Shown: positions 1 through 6,330, numbered from the stretch's first letter. The stretch is 15,057 nt of DNA from Bacillota bacterium (GCA_017861415.1 JAGFXS010000014.1:1-15057); one strand, 5' to 3'. Numbers and translations: made by a program. Notes: a model not told the origin generated them from the letters alone.

Positions 1-99
1 TATCAGGGCGAGATCCGTGTGGAGTCGGATGTGGGGATGGGTACCCGCTTCTATATAACCTTCCGCCGCGGCCCCGGGAAGGAGAGCAGCTATGTTTAA
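1..99 (+). CDS. Sensor histidine kinase, C-terminal end only (partial)
   Basis: The reading frame is open from base 1 and ends at TAA 97-99, so only the last 32 residues are in the window. They include GEIRVESDVGMGTRFYITF, which matches the G2-box end of a HATPase_c domain, the ATP-binding lobe of histidine kinases. The stop overlaps the start of the response regulator at 92 by 8 bases, so the pair is translationally coupled and very likely a cognate two-component system. Given the type of regulator, the kinase is probably of the CitA/DcuS class, which senses external carboxylates through a periplasmic PAS domain. That part lies outside the window, so the class is inference. Confidence 0.85.
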   Translation, partial: YQGEIRVESDVGMGTRFYITFRRGPGKESSYV

Positions 100-808
100 G
101 GTGGCAATTGTGGAAGACGACCACATGGTTTCTATGCTTAACAGGAGTTTTACCTCTCGAGATAAGCGTTTTCAGGTGATGAAGGATTTTTCTTCGGGGA
201 AAACAGCTTTGCCGTGGCTTTTGGCAAATCCAGTGGATCTTGTGATCATGGATGTATATATGCCGGTTCTCACTGGGCCGGAGCTGTTGTGGCAGCTTCG
301 AGGAGCGGGATCCGGGGTGGACGTGATAGTGGTAACTGCGGCCCACGATACTCAAACCCTTGGCGATTTGCTGAAAATGGGAGTTGTGGACTATCTGGTA
401 AAACCCTTTACAGCGCAGCGTTTTCAGCAGGCGCTGGATACCTTTTGCCAAAAACGCCTTGCGCTGGAGGGACAGACACGGGTGAGTCAGGCGGAGATTG
501 ATTGGATTTTGTCTGGCCCTGCCGCTGCAAAACCACCCCTACCCAAGGGGCTTCAGGATAAGACCATGGAGCTGATTCGCAGGGAATTGTATGAGCTGGA
601 GGAGGGCACCTGTGAGGCAATTGCAGCCAGGGCAGGACTCTCCATGGTGACCACCAGACGGTACCTGAATTATCTTTTAGATAATTGGGAGGCGGAGAGC
701 AAAACCCGCTATGACACGGGGGGACGCCCCTGCGCTGTCTACCGCATGGTGGGCAGGGTGGAGACCTTTGGTATAGATCATCAGGAACAGAACAAAGATC
801 TCATATGA
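92..808 (+). CDS. Response regulator, CitB/DcuR (CitT/DpiA) type
   Basis: This 238-residue cytoplasmic regulator has an N-terminal receiver (about 1-120) and a C-terminal helix-turn-helix domain (about 155-225). The receiver has the full set of key residues: acidic pocket E8-D9-D10, phospho-acceptor D54 in IMDVYMP, T82 and K104 in the DYLVKPF motif. The C-terminal part (EAIAARAGLSMVTTRRYLNYL) resembles the HTH of the CitB/DcuR/DpiA family, which controls uptake and use of citrate, malate or other dicarboxylates; this length is usual for the family. The start has an AAGGAG site at 79-84, 7 bases upstream, and overlaps the kinase stop. Its target genes are not evident: the next genes are a protease-like membrane protein and, on the other strand, a transporter. 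The family call is good, the carboxylate role is inference. Confidence 0.88.
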   Translation: MFKVAIVEDDHMVSMLNRSFTSRDKRFQVMKDFSSGKTALPWLLANPVDLVIMDVYMPVLTGPELLWQLRGAGSGVDVIVVTAAHDTQTLGDLLKMGVVDYLVKPFTAQRFQQALDTFCQKRLALEGQTRVSQAEIDWILSGPAAAKPPLPKGLQDKTMELIRRELYELEEGTCEAIAARAGLSMVTTRRYLNYLLDNWEAESKTRYDTGGRPCAVYRMVGRVETFGIDHQEQNKDLI

Positions 809-909
809 ACTCTTAGTAAACAGGAAGACAGAGGAAATCTCACCAATGGTTGGATATATTAACATATTTCATTTTTGAATTGAGGGAATCAGAAAAATAA
901 GCAAAAAGT

Positions 910-917
910 GGAGGGGG
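910..917 (+). promoter_or_regulatory. Ribosome binding site supporting a TTG start
   Basis: GGAGGGGG at 910-917 lies just before TTG 922; its GGAGG core is 7 bases from the codon. No in-frame ATG comes before residue 52, inside a membrane segment, so the TTG is the only start that keeps the N-terminal helix. Confidence 0.75.
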
Positions 918-921
918 TTCC

Positions 922-1872
922 TTGGGAGAGGGGACACAACAAAATTTGCCACACCCTGGCAACGGCAGGTTGCTAGACAATCGAGCCCCTTTTCGGAGAC
1001 TAGCGTTGGGGCTGATAGTTCTTTTACTGTCTCAGGTAGCAGCAAGTTTCTTATTTAACCTTATAGCGGTGCTAATGGGTTTTGGCGAGGGCTGGCTGGG
1101 CACCATGAGCGGACAGGTATATATTACTTATGGCGCCATGTATTTGGTGGGATTGCCGCTGATGCTGTACCTGGTGCGACCCATCCCGGATCATCCACCC
1201 AACGCAGCGGCCCACGAGAAGCTTGGGTTGGGAGAATTGGCGGCGTTACTGGCGGTCTTGTTTGCTGCAGCAGGGATCGTTGCCATGGTGATGAATGGTG
1301 TGATGGGTCAGGCGCCCCAGACCAAGGTGGATTCCGTCCTGGCTTCCGATGAGAGTCCGTGGCCGTTATTTATCATTGTAGTAATTGTGGCGCCAATCAT
1401 GGAGGAATATGTCTTCCGCTATCTGCCTTACCGTAAGCTAGGGGGGTATGATCCGCGGCTCTATGTAGTGTGGACCGCCGTTGCCTTTGGCCTTTTTCAT
1501 ATGGACCTGGTGCAGAGTACGTATACCATCGTGGTTGGTTTGGTGCTGGGGGTCATCATGATCAAAACCGGGTCCCTTAAATATGTTATTGCTCTACATA
1601 TGATCTTTAATCTGGTTGGGGTGTGGGGCTTTGGGGGATTAATTTTAAGGAGCGGGAATGAGTTGGCGGTTTTGCTTTACGGATTTTTCCACCTGATTTT
1701 ACTGGGGGCAGGGGTGTTCTTTGGGATCAAATTGTGTTGGCGTGGCTTTTTTACCTTCTCGGAATTGGAGCCTTGGACACCAAGCATCTGGCGACCGGCA
1801 TTTCGCAATGCTGGATTTCTAATGTTTGCATTGCTGTGCGGTAGCGCGATCCTAGTGCTGCTGATCAGATGA
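922..1872 (+). CDS. CPBP-family intramembrane metalloprotease (CAAX protease / bacteriocin-processing-like)
   Basis: A 316-residue, strongly hydrophobic protein with roughly eight membrane segments. It carries the conserved CPBP (Abi) motifs: E161-E162 with R166 in EEYVFR, a FxxxH motif ending at H193 (FGLFH), and H226 with N230 (HMIFN). In the family these residues line an intramembrane metal-dependent or glutamate-based protease site like that of the CAAX protease Rce1. Bacterial members serve in bacteriocin self-immunity, peptide processing or signalling, and most have no known substrate. No bacteriocin-like small ORF was recognised next to it, so the role is open. The gene stands alone: 113 bases separate it from the response regulator and a terminator directly follows its stop. 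The start is TTG. Confidence 0.85.
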   Translation: MGEGTQQNLPHPGNGRLLDNRAPFRRLALGLIVLLLSQVAASFLFNLIAVLMGFGEGWLGTMSGQVYITYGAMYLVGLPLMLYLVRPIPDHPPNAAAHEKLGLGELAALLAVLFAAAGIVAMVMNGVMGQAPQTKVDSVLASDESPWPLFIIVVIVAPIMEEYVFRYLPYRKLGGYDPRLYVVWTAVAFGLFHMDLVQSTYTIVVGLVLGVIMIKTGSLKYVIALHMIFNLVGVWGFGGLILRSGNELAVLLYGFFHLILLGAGVFFGIKLCWRGFFTFSELEPWTPSIWRPAFRNAGFLMFALLCGSAILVLLIR

Positions 1873-1924
1873 AAAAACCCACGAGGGAATCAACCGAGTA
1901 CGGTTGATTCCCTCGTGGGTTTTT
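1873..1924. terminator. Perfect bidirectional intrinsic terminator between convergent genes
   Basis: Two 24-base arms (1873-1896 and 1901-1924) are perfectly complementary around a 4-base AGTA loop. The core is ACCCACGAGGG...CCCTCGTGGGT, flanked by an A-run on the left and a T-run on the right, so the hairpin has a U tract when read on either strand. It starts directly after the protease stop codon and lies about 50 bases beyond the stop of the minus-strand transporter, so it should end both transcripts. Confidence 0.95.
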
Positions 1925-1976
1925 GGGAAGGGTGGGTAAAATTAGAAAAGGGATAAGCTTAGAAGAGATAAATACA

Positions 1977-3422
1977 TTACTCTTCAATATCTGTGAAGTG
2001 GGACTGGGCGGTAGTGGTCACCCCGGAAACTACCTGAGCTGCTCGGTCTACTTTATTGACGCCCACGTACTCCAAAAAGACGCAGAGCAGGATCCCGATG
2101 AGCAAACCAATAGAAGGGTTTGGACTGACGGCAATGGCACCGCCGCAGAGTCCGGCTACGCCACGCTCTACATTGGTTCGGCACATATTAACGCCGATAT
2201 AGAAACAGGCGAAGGCCTGAATCATCCAGGTAAGCTCCATGGCCAGCACCAAAAAGGGCCGCACCAGAGCAATCGCGGGCACAAAGAGATGGCATAACAT
2301 CTTTGTTACGTTAAAGGTGCAGACACCGCCGAATATGGAATACATATTTTGCTCACCGCTTTTATAGCGCTCCGCTATGGTGACATTCATGCCGGCCCAA
2401 ATGGGGCCGGACATAGTGCAGGTGGGCGCAAAGAGGCATTCCACGAGGTTTCGGATGCCGCAGCAGACATGAGTGCGGTTGGTGTTCATATCAATGCTCT
2501 CATCAGGCCGATAGGTATGAGCCTCCTTCAGTACGGAAGTGCCATTCACCATGTCTCCAAAGGCAATGAGATAACAGGCGATGGCAATAGGAACGGCGGA
2601 GGCCACAATGGACAGAGGTGGTAAACCGAGGGCGAAGAATGAGAACGTTTCATGTACTTCTCTCAAATGGGGAAAGGGGTTAAAGAAAATGTGAGACAAA
2701 TCTAATGTGGGGAAGGGGAGCTCACCGACCATCATGCCTACAATACCGCCCACCAAAAGGGCCGGTACAAAACCAAACTTACTGATGGCTTTTATTAATT
2801 TGTTTTTGCTGGTAAACTTTAGTTTGCCAAAGCCGTAAGAATAGAGCAAATAAAGGGCGAGGACGACACCTACTGAAAAGCTGATGGGGTTGGCCCAAAA
2901 ACCGGCACCACCCTGCTCCAGGGAACGGAAGCCGTACTTGCCAGTACAGGCTGCGAAGCTGGATCCCACCAAAATGCCTGCCTTAAGGGAGCGGGGGCAG
3001 AGCTTAACTAGCTTTGCTCCAAGTCCCGTAATGCCCAAAATAAAAAACATAAGACCCAGTACCAGTTCTAGGGAGAGCAAGGCCCATATCCGGTTTGGTC
3101 CGGACTGCTGGTATAGGTAGACCACAATCAAGGGAAGCCCCGGCGTGATCCAGCCACCTACCAAAGGGTCACCTAAAAAGTTATTAACAAGATATAACGC
3201 CTCATGGACGATGACTATGGACAATGCCATCTCAAAGGAAATGCCGAAAAGATCCTGAAGGTATGCGGTCGCTGCAGTGCCTGTGACAAATACCACCATA
3301 GCCTGAATCATTTCGGGAAACTCCCATTCCCAGTGGAGGAATGGAAGTCTCAGTTTGAAGAGACCTAAGGGGATATAAGGTTGCTCCTCACCTGGCTGTC
3401 TTTTGTATCTGGGCAGTAACAT
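1977..3422 (-). CDS. Polytopic membrane transporter, UraA/SulP-fold-like, paralogue 1
   Basis: An integral membrane protein of 481 residues with about 12-14 hydrophobic segments. Segments such as GGWITPGLPLIVVYL, the SLKAGILVG stretch and the NRTHVCCGIRNLVECLFAPT region resemble in layout the NCS2 (nucleobase) and SulP (anion) transporters of the 7+7 inverted-repeat fold; D290 in LIAFGD sits where such transporters keep a key acidic residue. This assignment is inference, and the substrate is unknown. It is a clear paralogue of 4454-5956: in one aligned stretch of 87 residues I counted 51 identities. The frame is open back to 3527, overlapping the ANTAR gene, but alignment with the paralogue puts the start at ATG 3422 (MLLPRYK). 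The site before it is modest (AAAGGG about 11 bases upstream), so coupling to the ANTAR gene, which ends 67 bases upstream, is likely. The two form one operon. Confidence 0.8.
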   Translation of the reverse strand: MLLPRYKRQPGEEQPYIPLGLFKLRLPFLHWEWEFPEMIQAMVVFVTGTAATAYLQDLFGISFEMALSIVIVHEALYLVNNFLGDPLVGGWITPGLPLIVVYLYQQSGPNRIWALLSLELVLGLMFFILGITGLGAKLVKLCPRSLKAGILVGSSFAACTGKYGFRSLEQGGAGFWANPISFSVGVVLALYLLYSYGFGKLKFTSKNKLIKAISKFGFVPALLVGGIVGMMVGELPFPTLDLSHIFFNPFPHLREVHETFSFFALGLPPLSIVASAVPIAIACYLIAFGDMVNGTSVLKEAHTYRPDESIDMNTNRTHVCCGIRNLVECLFAPTCTMSGPIWAGMNVTIAERYKSGEQNMYSIFGGVCTFNVTKMLCHLFVPAIALVRPFLVLAMELTWMIQAFACFYIGVNMCRTNVERGVAGLCGGAIAVSPNPSIGLLIGILLCVFLEYVGVNKVDRAAQVVSGVTTTAQSHFTDIEE

Positions 3423-3489
3423 AGCAAGTTCATCCCTTTCTGTTTCGAAACCATCAGCCAACGGCAGATAGGAAAAATAACTCCGAAAA

Positions 3490-4083
3490 TCAGACAGTAG
3501 TATATTTGCGGATAATATCGGAAGCAATGACGGTCTTTTTTACGCAGGCATCCATGGCCTGTTTTTCTATAAAGTAATGAGCATCTTCTTCGTTTAGCTT
3601 TAGGCGATCCATCAAAATAAGCTTTGCCCGATTGACTAGGCGGTCACCCTCAAGCTTCTGTTGCAGCTTATCGGCTCTACTTTCCAGCTTGCGGATCTTT
3701 GCCTGAAAGGTGAGAAGCAGTCGGATGGTTTGCATAATCAGATGGGCATCGAGGGGTTTTTTAAAAGTTACAATGCCCATTCGTTCTGCCTGATAAAGGG
3801 TCTTTTCATAAACCGATGAGTCCACCAACAAGATGATACCGGAGGAGAGTGATTTACCTCGAACTAAATCCATGGCAAACTGGACGCTTTCTTTAAAAGA
3901 AAGGTGAGAGTCCAAAATAATCAAATCCATATCTGTGTTGATGAGAGAACGCTTGGCTTCGCTGACACTGGAAACGCAATGGGCGGGAGCAAAACCTTCA
4001 GACAACAGCATACTGTCAAGCTCTCGTGACAGAGAGGGGGAAGCGACAATCAGTATGCTTGCGAGAGCAAGAAAATCCGGCAT
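3490..4083 (-). CDS. ANTAR-domain transcription antiterminator with degenerate receiver domain
   Basis: A 197-residue cytoplasmic protein with a receiver-like domain (about 9-125), a coiled-coil linker (about 126-147) and a C-terminal ANTAR domain (about 145-195: EGDRLVNRAKLILMDRL...EEDAHYFIEKQAMD). ANTAR proteins such as AmiR, NasR and EutV bind paired hexaloop hairpins in leader RNA and block a terminator. The receiver keeps an aspartate at the phospho-acceptor place (D58 in LIILDSH) and a lysine (K109), but the usual acidic pair is replaced by Ala-Ser (ILIVASPS). Classical phosphorylation therefore looks doubtful, as in the pseudo-receiver of AmiR. The start at 4083 is chosen because AGGTGG lies 8 bases upstream; the frame extends to a TTG at 4134 without a good site. 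The gene leads an operon with transporter 1, and its own leader holds a terminator with an ANTAR-type hairpin. No sensor partner is adjacent. Confidence 0.88.
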   Translation of the reverse strand: MPDFLALASILIVASPSLSRELDSMLLSEGFAPAHCVSSVSEAKRSLINTDMDLIILDSHLSFKESVQFAMDLVRGKSLSSGIILLVDSSVYEKTLYQAERMGIVTFKKPLDAHLIMQTIRLLLTFQAKIRKLESRADKLQQKLEGDRLVNRAKLILMDRLKLNEEDAHYFIEKQAMDACVKKTVIASDIIRKYTTV

Positions 4084-4091
4084 CAGCATCA

Positions 4092-4097
4092 CCACCT
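4092..4097 (-). promoter_or_regulatory. Ribosome binding site fixing the ANTAR gene start
   Basis: Read on the minus strand, AGGTGG lies 8 bases before ATG 4083. It is only 2 bases from the other ATG at 4089 and about 35 bases inside the longer TTG-initiated frame (4134), so ATG 4083 is preferred. Confidence 0.7.
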
Positions 4098-4150
4098 TTC
4101 TCTGGAACGACGTGGCTCGGAGGAAGTGAGGCAAAGCAAATGGATAAAAT

Positions 4151-4205
4151 AAAAAACGATCACGACAAACAAGGAGAACAATATGTCTCCCCTCGCTGTC
4201 AGTGA
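4151..4205 (-). terminator. Leader terminator in the 5' UTR of the ANTAR operon
   Basis: On the minus strand a long imperfect hairpin forms from TCAC-GACA-GGGGAGA (4205-4186) and TCTCCTT-TGTC-GTGA (4177-4160), with one bulged base, a small internal loop and an 8-base apical loop. It is followed by TCG and six T (4156-4151), which is the form of an intrinsic terminator. It lies between the promoter at 4269-4297 and the ANTAR start at 4083, so it would stop transcription before the coding region unless relieved. Its 5' arm shares bases 4201-4205 with the hexaloop hairpin just upstream. Confidence 0.78.
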
Positions 4206-4246
4206 ACGCCTTTGCCCACCCAACTTCATTTCATCAATGCAGAAAT
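4201..4246 (-). promoter_or_regulatory. Candidate ANTAR-binding RNA element, autoregulatory leader
   Basis: On the minus strand a clear hairpin (4219-4202) has arms GTGGGC and GTTCAC, two G-U pairs, and a six-base loop AAAGGC (4213-4208) with A at position 1 and G at position 4. These are the bases ANTAR domains recognise. Its 3' arm overlaps the 5' arm of the terminator at 4151-4205, so the two structures exclude each other. The expected first hairpin is less clear: the stretch 4246-4228 can pair ATTTC with GAAAT around a 9-base loop containing ATTGAT, which also has A1 and G4, but the stem near the loop is poor. The likely binder is the protein encoded directly downstream. Confidence 0.68.
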
Positions 4247-4268
4247 TGTTTATTATTAACTATATAAA

Positions 4269-4297
4269 AGTATACAAAAGGGAAGTATTTATGTCAA
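4269..4297 (-). promoter_or_regulatory. Sigma-A type promoter for the ANTAR-transporter 1 operon
   Basis: On the minus strand TTGACA (4297-4292), a perfect -35 box, is followed by a 17-base spacer and TATACT (4274-4269). Start of transcription near 4262 is expected, giving a leader of about 180 bases that contains the hexaloop hairpin and terminator. Confidence 0.85.
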
Positions 4298-4327
4298 TAT
4301 CTATTCGGAGAAAACCTAGAAACAGCA

Positions 4328-4359
4328 TTTTCCCCTGCCATTTGCACGGCAGGGGAAAA
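4328..4359. repeat. 12-bp perfect inverted repeat without a U tract
   Basis: Arms 4328-4339 and 4348-4359 (TTTTCCCCTGCC and its complement) flank an 8-base spacer. It lies about 95 bases beyond the stop of transporter 2 and 30 bases upstream of the -35 box of the ANTAR promoter. In neither direction is the stem followed by a T-run outside the stem, so it is not a standard terminator. It may still cap the transporter 2 transcript, with its A-T base flaring, or be an operator-like palindrome. The rest of the gap between 4360 and 4453 shows nothing I can name. Confidence 0.6.
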
Positions 4360-4453
4360 CACCGAGGGACAATAATTATGAGATGAGAAAAATGAAGAAT
4401 AACCTTAGATTTGAATTATGAACGATTTCAGTGATGAGAACTGGGTATTCGCA

Positions 4454-5956
4454 TTAATTATGAACGGTCAGCTTGCCCTCAAACTTCAGAGCAGCGCGTT
4501 CAGCTTCTTCGATTTCTGGAGTGACCTGAGCCATCCCGTCGGCCACAAGGCGCGCGCGCTCCTTGCGGTTTGTGTTGATAAACTCGCAGACTATGGAGAG
4601 AACAATGCCAACGAAGAGGCCCAGGGAAGGTGTGGCGCTGGTGGCGATAACGCAGGCGGTGATGCCAGCCACGCCGCGCTCGATGTTGGTACGGCAGAAG
4701 GTCATTCCCACATAGAAGGAGCCAAAGGCCTGGATCATCAGGGTTAGGGACATAGCCAGTGGCAGAACGGGGCGAACCAGAGCCATCAGGGGGATACAAG
4801 CACAGCTGAGCACCTTAAAGAGGTTGAAGGTACAGGCGCCGCCGAAGATGGAGTACATGTTATCCTTGCCGGACTTGTAGCGCTCGGCAACGGTAACGGT
4901 CATGGCGGTCCACAGGGGGCCGGACATGGTGCAGGTGGGGGCGAAGCAAGCTTCGAAAATGTTACGAATGCCGCAGCAGAGGTTGGTTCTGTCTGCGCTG
5001 ATATCCATATCCTCGTCTTCGCGGAAACGCTTGGTTTCGCTATAGAAAGCGGTGCCGGCAACCACGTCGCCAAAAGCGATGATGTAGGTCATGACGGCCA
5101 TGGGCAGAGCGGTAAGGAAGATATGTGCCGGGGGCAGGCCTACGCCGAAGAGGGTAAAGTTATGGAAAGCCCAAGCAAGGCCGGGGAAGGGATTCAAGAC
5201 GATACCGGGTTCGGTGAACACGGGAGTGCCGATTTCTTTAATGGCCATGCCCACAACATAGGCGACCAACAGGGCGGGAACGAAGCCCAGCTTGGAAATC
5301 AGCTTGATAAAGGGATTGTGACCGCGCTTTACCTTGCCAAAGCCATAAGAGAACAGCAGGAAGAGGGCCAGAAGGACACCGATGGTGAAGGTGATGGGCA
5401 TGGCCCAGAAGCCTTTACCACCATTTTCAACGGTTTTGAAGCCGTATGTACCGATACAGGCCGACATACCTGCACCCATAAGGATACCACCCTTAAGGGA
5501 AGACGGACACCAGCCCACAAGTTTGCCTGCGAGTTTGGTAACGCCCAAGCCCACATACAGCACGCCAAGTAATATTTCCAAGGCAAGCAGTGCGTGTATC
5601 CGGTCGTAAACACCAGCAGCGGGGTTATAGTCATACTGACCTAAATAGGTGATGATAAGCGGAACCGCCGGGGTGATCCAGCCGCCTATGAGTGCGTCGC
5701 CCATCATATTTTGCCAGAGGTATAAGAACTCGTGAACGATAATAATGGAGATTGCGGTTTTGAAATCCAGACCAAATTGCTGTTCCAGATATACGGTTGC
5801 GGAAGCGCCGGTCATAAAAACGATCATACCCTGAATGGCTTCCGGGACTTCAATCTCCCAATGAACCAGGGGCAGACGGATATGGAACATACCGGCCTTA
5901 ATGTGGGGCTGCAACTGACCATGCTCGCGGACTGCACTTTTGAACATGATTGGCAT
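4454..5956 (-). CDS. Polytopic membrane transporter, UraA/SulP-fold-like, paralogue 2
   Basis: A 500-residue integral membrane protein with about 12-14 hydrophobic segments and a charged C-terminal tail (about 463-500). It is the paralogue of 1977-3422 over the whole length. Shared landmarks are RLPLVHWEIEVPEAIQ (27-42), GGWITPAVPL (91-100), the GFVPALLV stretch near 224-231, D297 in IIAFGD, and a cysteine-rich block from C327-C328 (CCGIRN) to C342 (APTCTMSGP). The layout recalls NCS2 and SulP transporters, where the acidic residue in the eighth helix contacts the substrate, but this is a distant resemblance and the substrate is unknown. The start is firm: AGGAGG at 5969-5964 lies 7 bases before ATG 5956. 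The leader upstream holds a promoter, two hexaloop hairpins and a terminator, so expression should depend on the ANTAR protein encoded nearby. Confidence 0.82.
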   Translation of the reverse strand: MPIMFKSAVREHGQLQPHIKAGMFHIRLPLVHWEIEVPEAIQGMIVFMTGASATVYLEQQFGLDFKTAISIIIVHEFLYLWQNMMGDALIGGWITPAVPLIITYLGQYDYNPAAGVYDRIHALLALEILLGVLYVGLGVTKLAGKLVGWCPSSLKGGILMGAGMSACIGTYGFKTVENGGKGFWAMPITFTIGVLLALFLLFSYGFGKVKRGHNPFIKLISKLGFVPALLVAYVVGMAIKEIGTPVFTEPGIVLNPFPGLAWAFHNFTLFGVGLPPAHIFLTALPMAVMTYIIAFGDVVAGTAFYSETKRFREDEDMDISADRTNLCCGIRNIFEACFAPTCTMSGPLWTAMTVTVAERYKSGKDNMYSIFGGACTFNLFKVLSCACIPLMALVRPVLPLAMSLTLMIQAFGSFYVGMTFCRTNIERGVAGITACVIATSATPSLGLFVGIVLSIVCEFINTNRKERARLVADGMAQVTPEIEEAERAALKFEGKLTVHN

Positions 5957-6115
5957 AAGGTTCCCTCCTTTTTTCGAGTTCTCTCTACAAATTCAGATTT
6001 GCTTAAAAGGGGCTTCCACCGGGTGTTGAGAAACCGGAGTAGAGCCGCAGCGGAGGATGCTGTAGGCGACTTTGCCTCCTTTCCAATCTTGAAATAACTA
6101 GAAAAGCGAAAAATG

Positions 6116-6169
6116 AAAAAGCGCTCACCGAACAAAGGGTATCAATTACCCTTGTTGTCCGGTGAGCGC
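6116..6169 (-). terminator. Leader terminator upstream of transporter 2
   Basis: On the minus strand GCGCTCACCG (6169-6160) pairs perfectly with CGGTGAGCGC (6130-6121). Inside, AACAAGGGT (6156-6148) pairs with ACCCTTTGTT (6140-6131) with one bulge, around a 7-base loop. Five T follow directly (6120-6116). This is a strong intrinsic terminator placed 160 bases before the transporter start and about 50 bases after the likely transcription start, so it is an attenuator and does not end an upstream gene: the neighbouring gene on the other side is divergent. Its 5' arm shares bases 6160-6169 with the loop and 3' arm of the second hexaloop hairpin. Confidence 0.9.
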
Positions 6170-6209
6170 CATTGCTCACATCAGAAGCCAGTGAACTTCA
6201 TTGCTCACT
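6162..6209 (-). promoter_or_regulatory. Tandem hexaloop ANTAR-target RNA (P1 and P2 hairpins)
   Basis: On the minus strand two hairpins follow each other. P1 (6209-6190) has arms AGTGAGC and GTTCACT (seven pairs, one G-U) and loop AATGAA (6202-6197). P2 (6179-6162) has arms GTGAGC and GCTCAC (six perfect pairs) and loop AATGGC (6173-6168). A 10-base linker separates them. Both six-base loops have A at position 1 and G at position 4, the known hallmark of ANTAR targets, and both hairpins share the 10-mer GTGAGCAATG. P2 cannot form together with the terminator at 6116-6169. ANTAR binding to P1 and P2 would therefore let transcription run on into the transporter gene. The binder is presumably the protein at 3490-4083. 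Confidence 0.85.
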
Positions 6210-6223
6210 TCCTATTTGATGAT

Positions 6224-6252
6224 ACTATATCACTAGCATACAGAAAAGTAAA
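6224..6252 (-). promoter_or_regulatory. Promoter for the transporter 2 leader
   Basis: On the minus strand TTTACT (6252-6247), a 17-base spacer and TATAGT (6229-6224) fit a sigma-A promoter with 4 of 6 and 5 of 6 consensus bases. Transcription would begin near 6217, a few bases before hairpin P1. Confidence 0.65.
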
Positions 6253-6301
6253 GAGGAATATTAAAAATTTGTTCACTTTTTATGTTGGGAAGGTAAATGC
6301 C

Positions 6302-6330
6302 TTGAAAGAAACCAAACAACCATTTATATA
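6302..6330 (+). promoter_or_regulatory. Candidate promoter for the secreted propeller gene
   Basis: TTGAAA (6302-6307), a 17-base spacer and TATATA (6325-6330) fit a sigma-A promoter. It would give a leader of about 150 bases before ATG 6490. I see no riboswitch or terminator in that leader; it is AT-rich and otherwise unremarkable. Confidence 0.5.

Noticed and set aside
809..921. Promoter or terminator between the response regulator and the protease gene
   Set aside because: The stretch is AT-rich, but I found no convincing -35/-10 pair with correct spacing and no stable hairpin with a T-run, so the protease gene may be read through from upstream or use a weak promoter.
3423..3527. N-terminal extension of transporter 1 back to ATG 3527
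   Set aside because: It would overlap the ANTAR gene by 38 bases, has no ribosome binding site, and adds 35 residues absent from the paralogue, whose start aligns with ATG 3422.
4340..4347. Loop of the palindrome at 4328-4359 as a further ANTAR hexaloop
   Set aside because: With a G-U closing pair the minus-strand six-base loop would be TGCAAA, which lacks A at position 1 and G at position 4.
2349..5572. Several plus-strand open frames opposite the two transporter genes
   Set aside because: They are antisense shadows: no ribosome sites or recognisable domains, while the minus-strand frames have coherent membrane topology and are conserved between the two paralogues.
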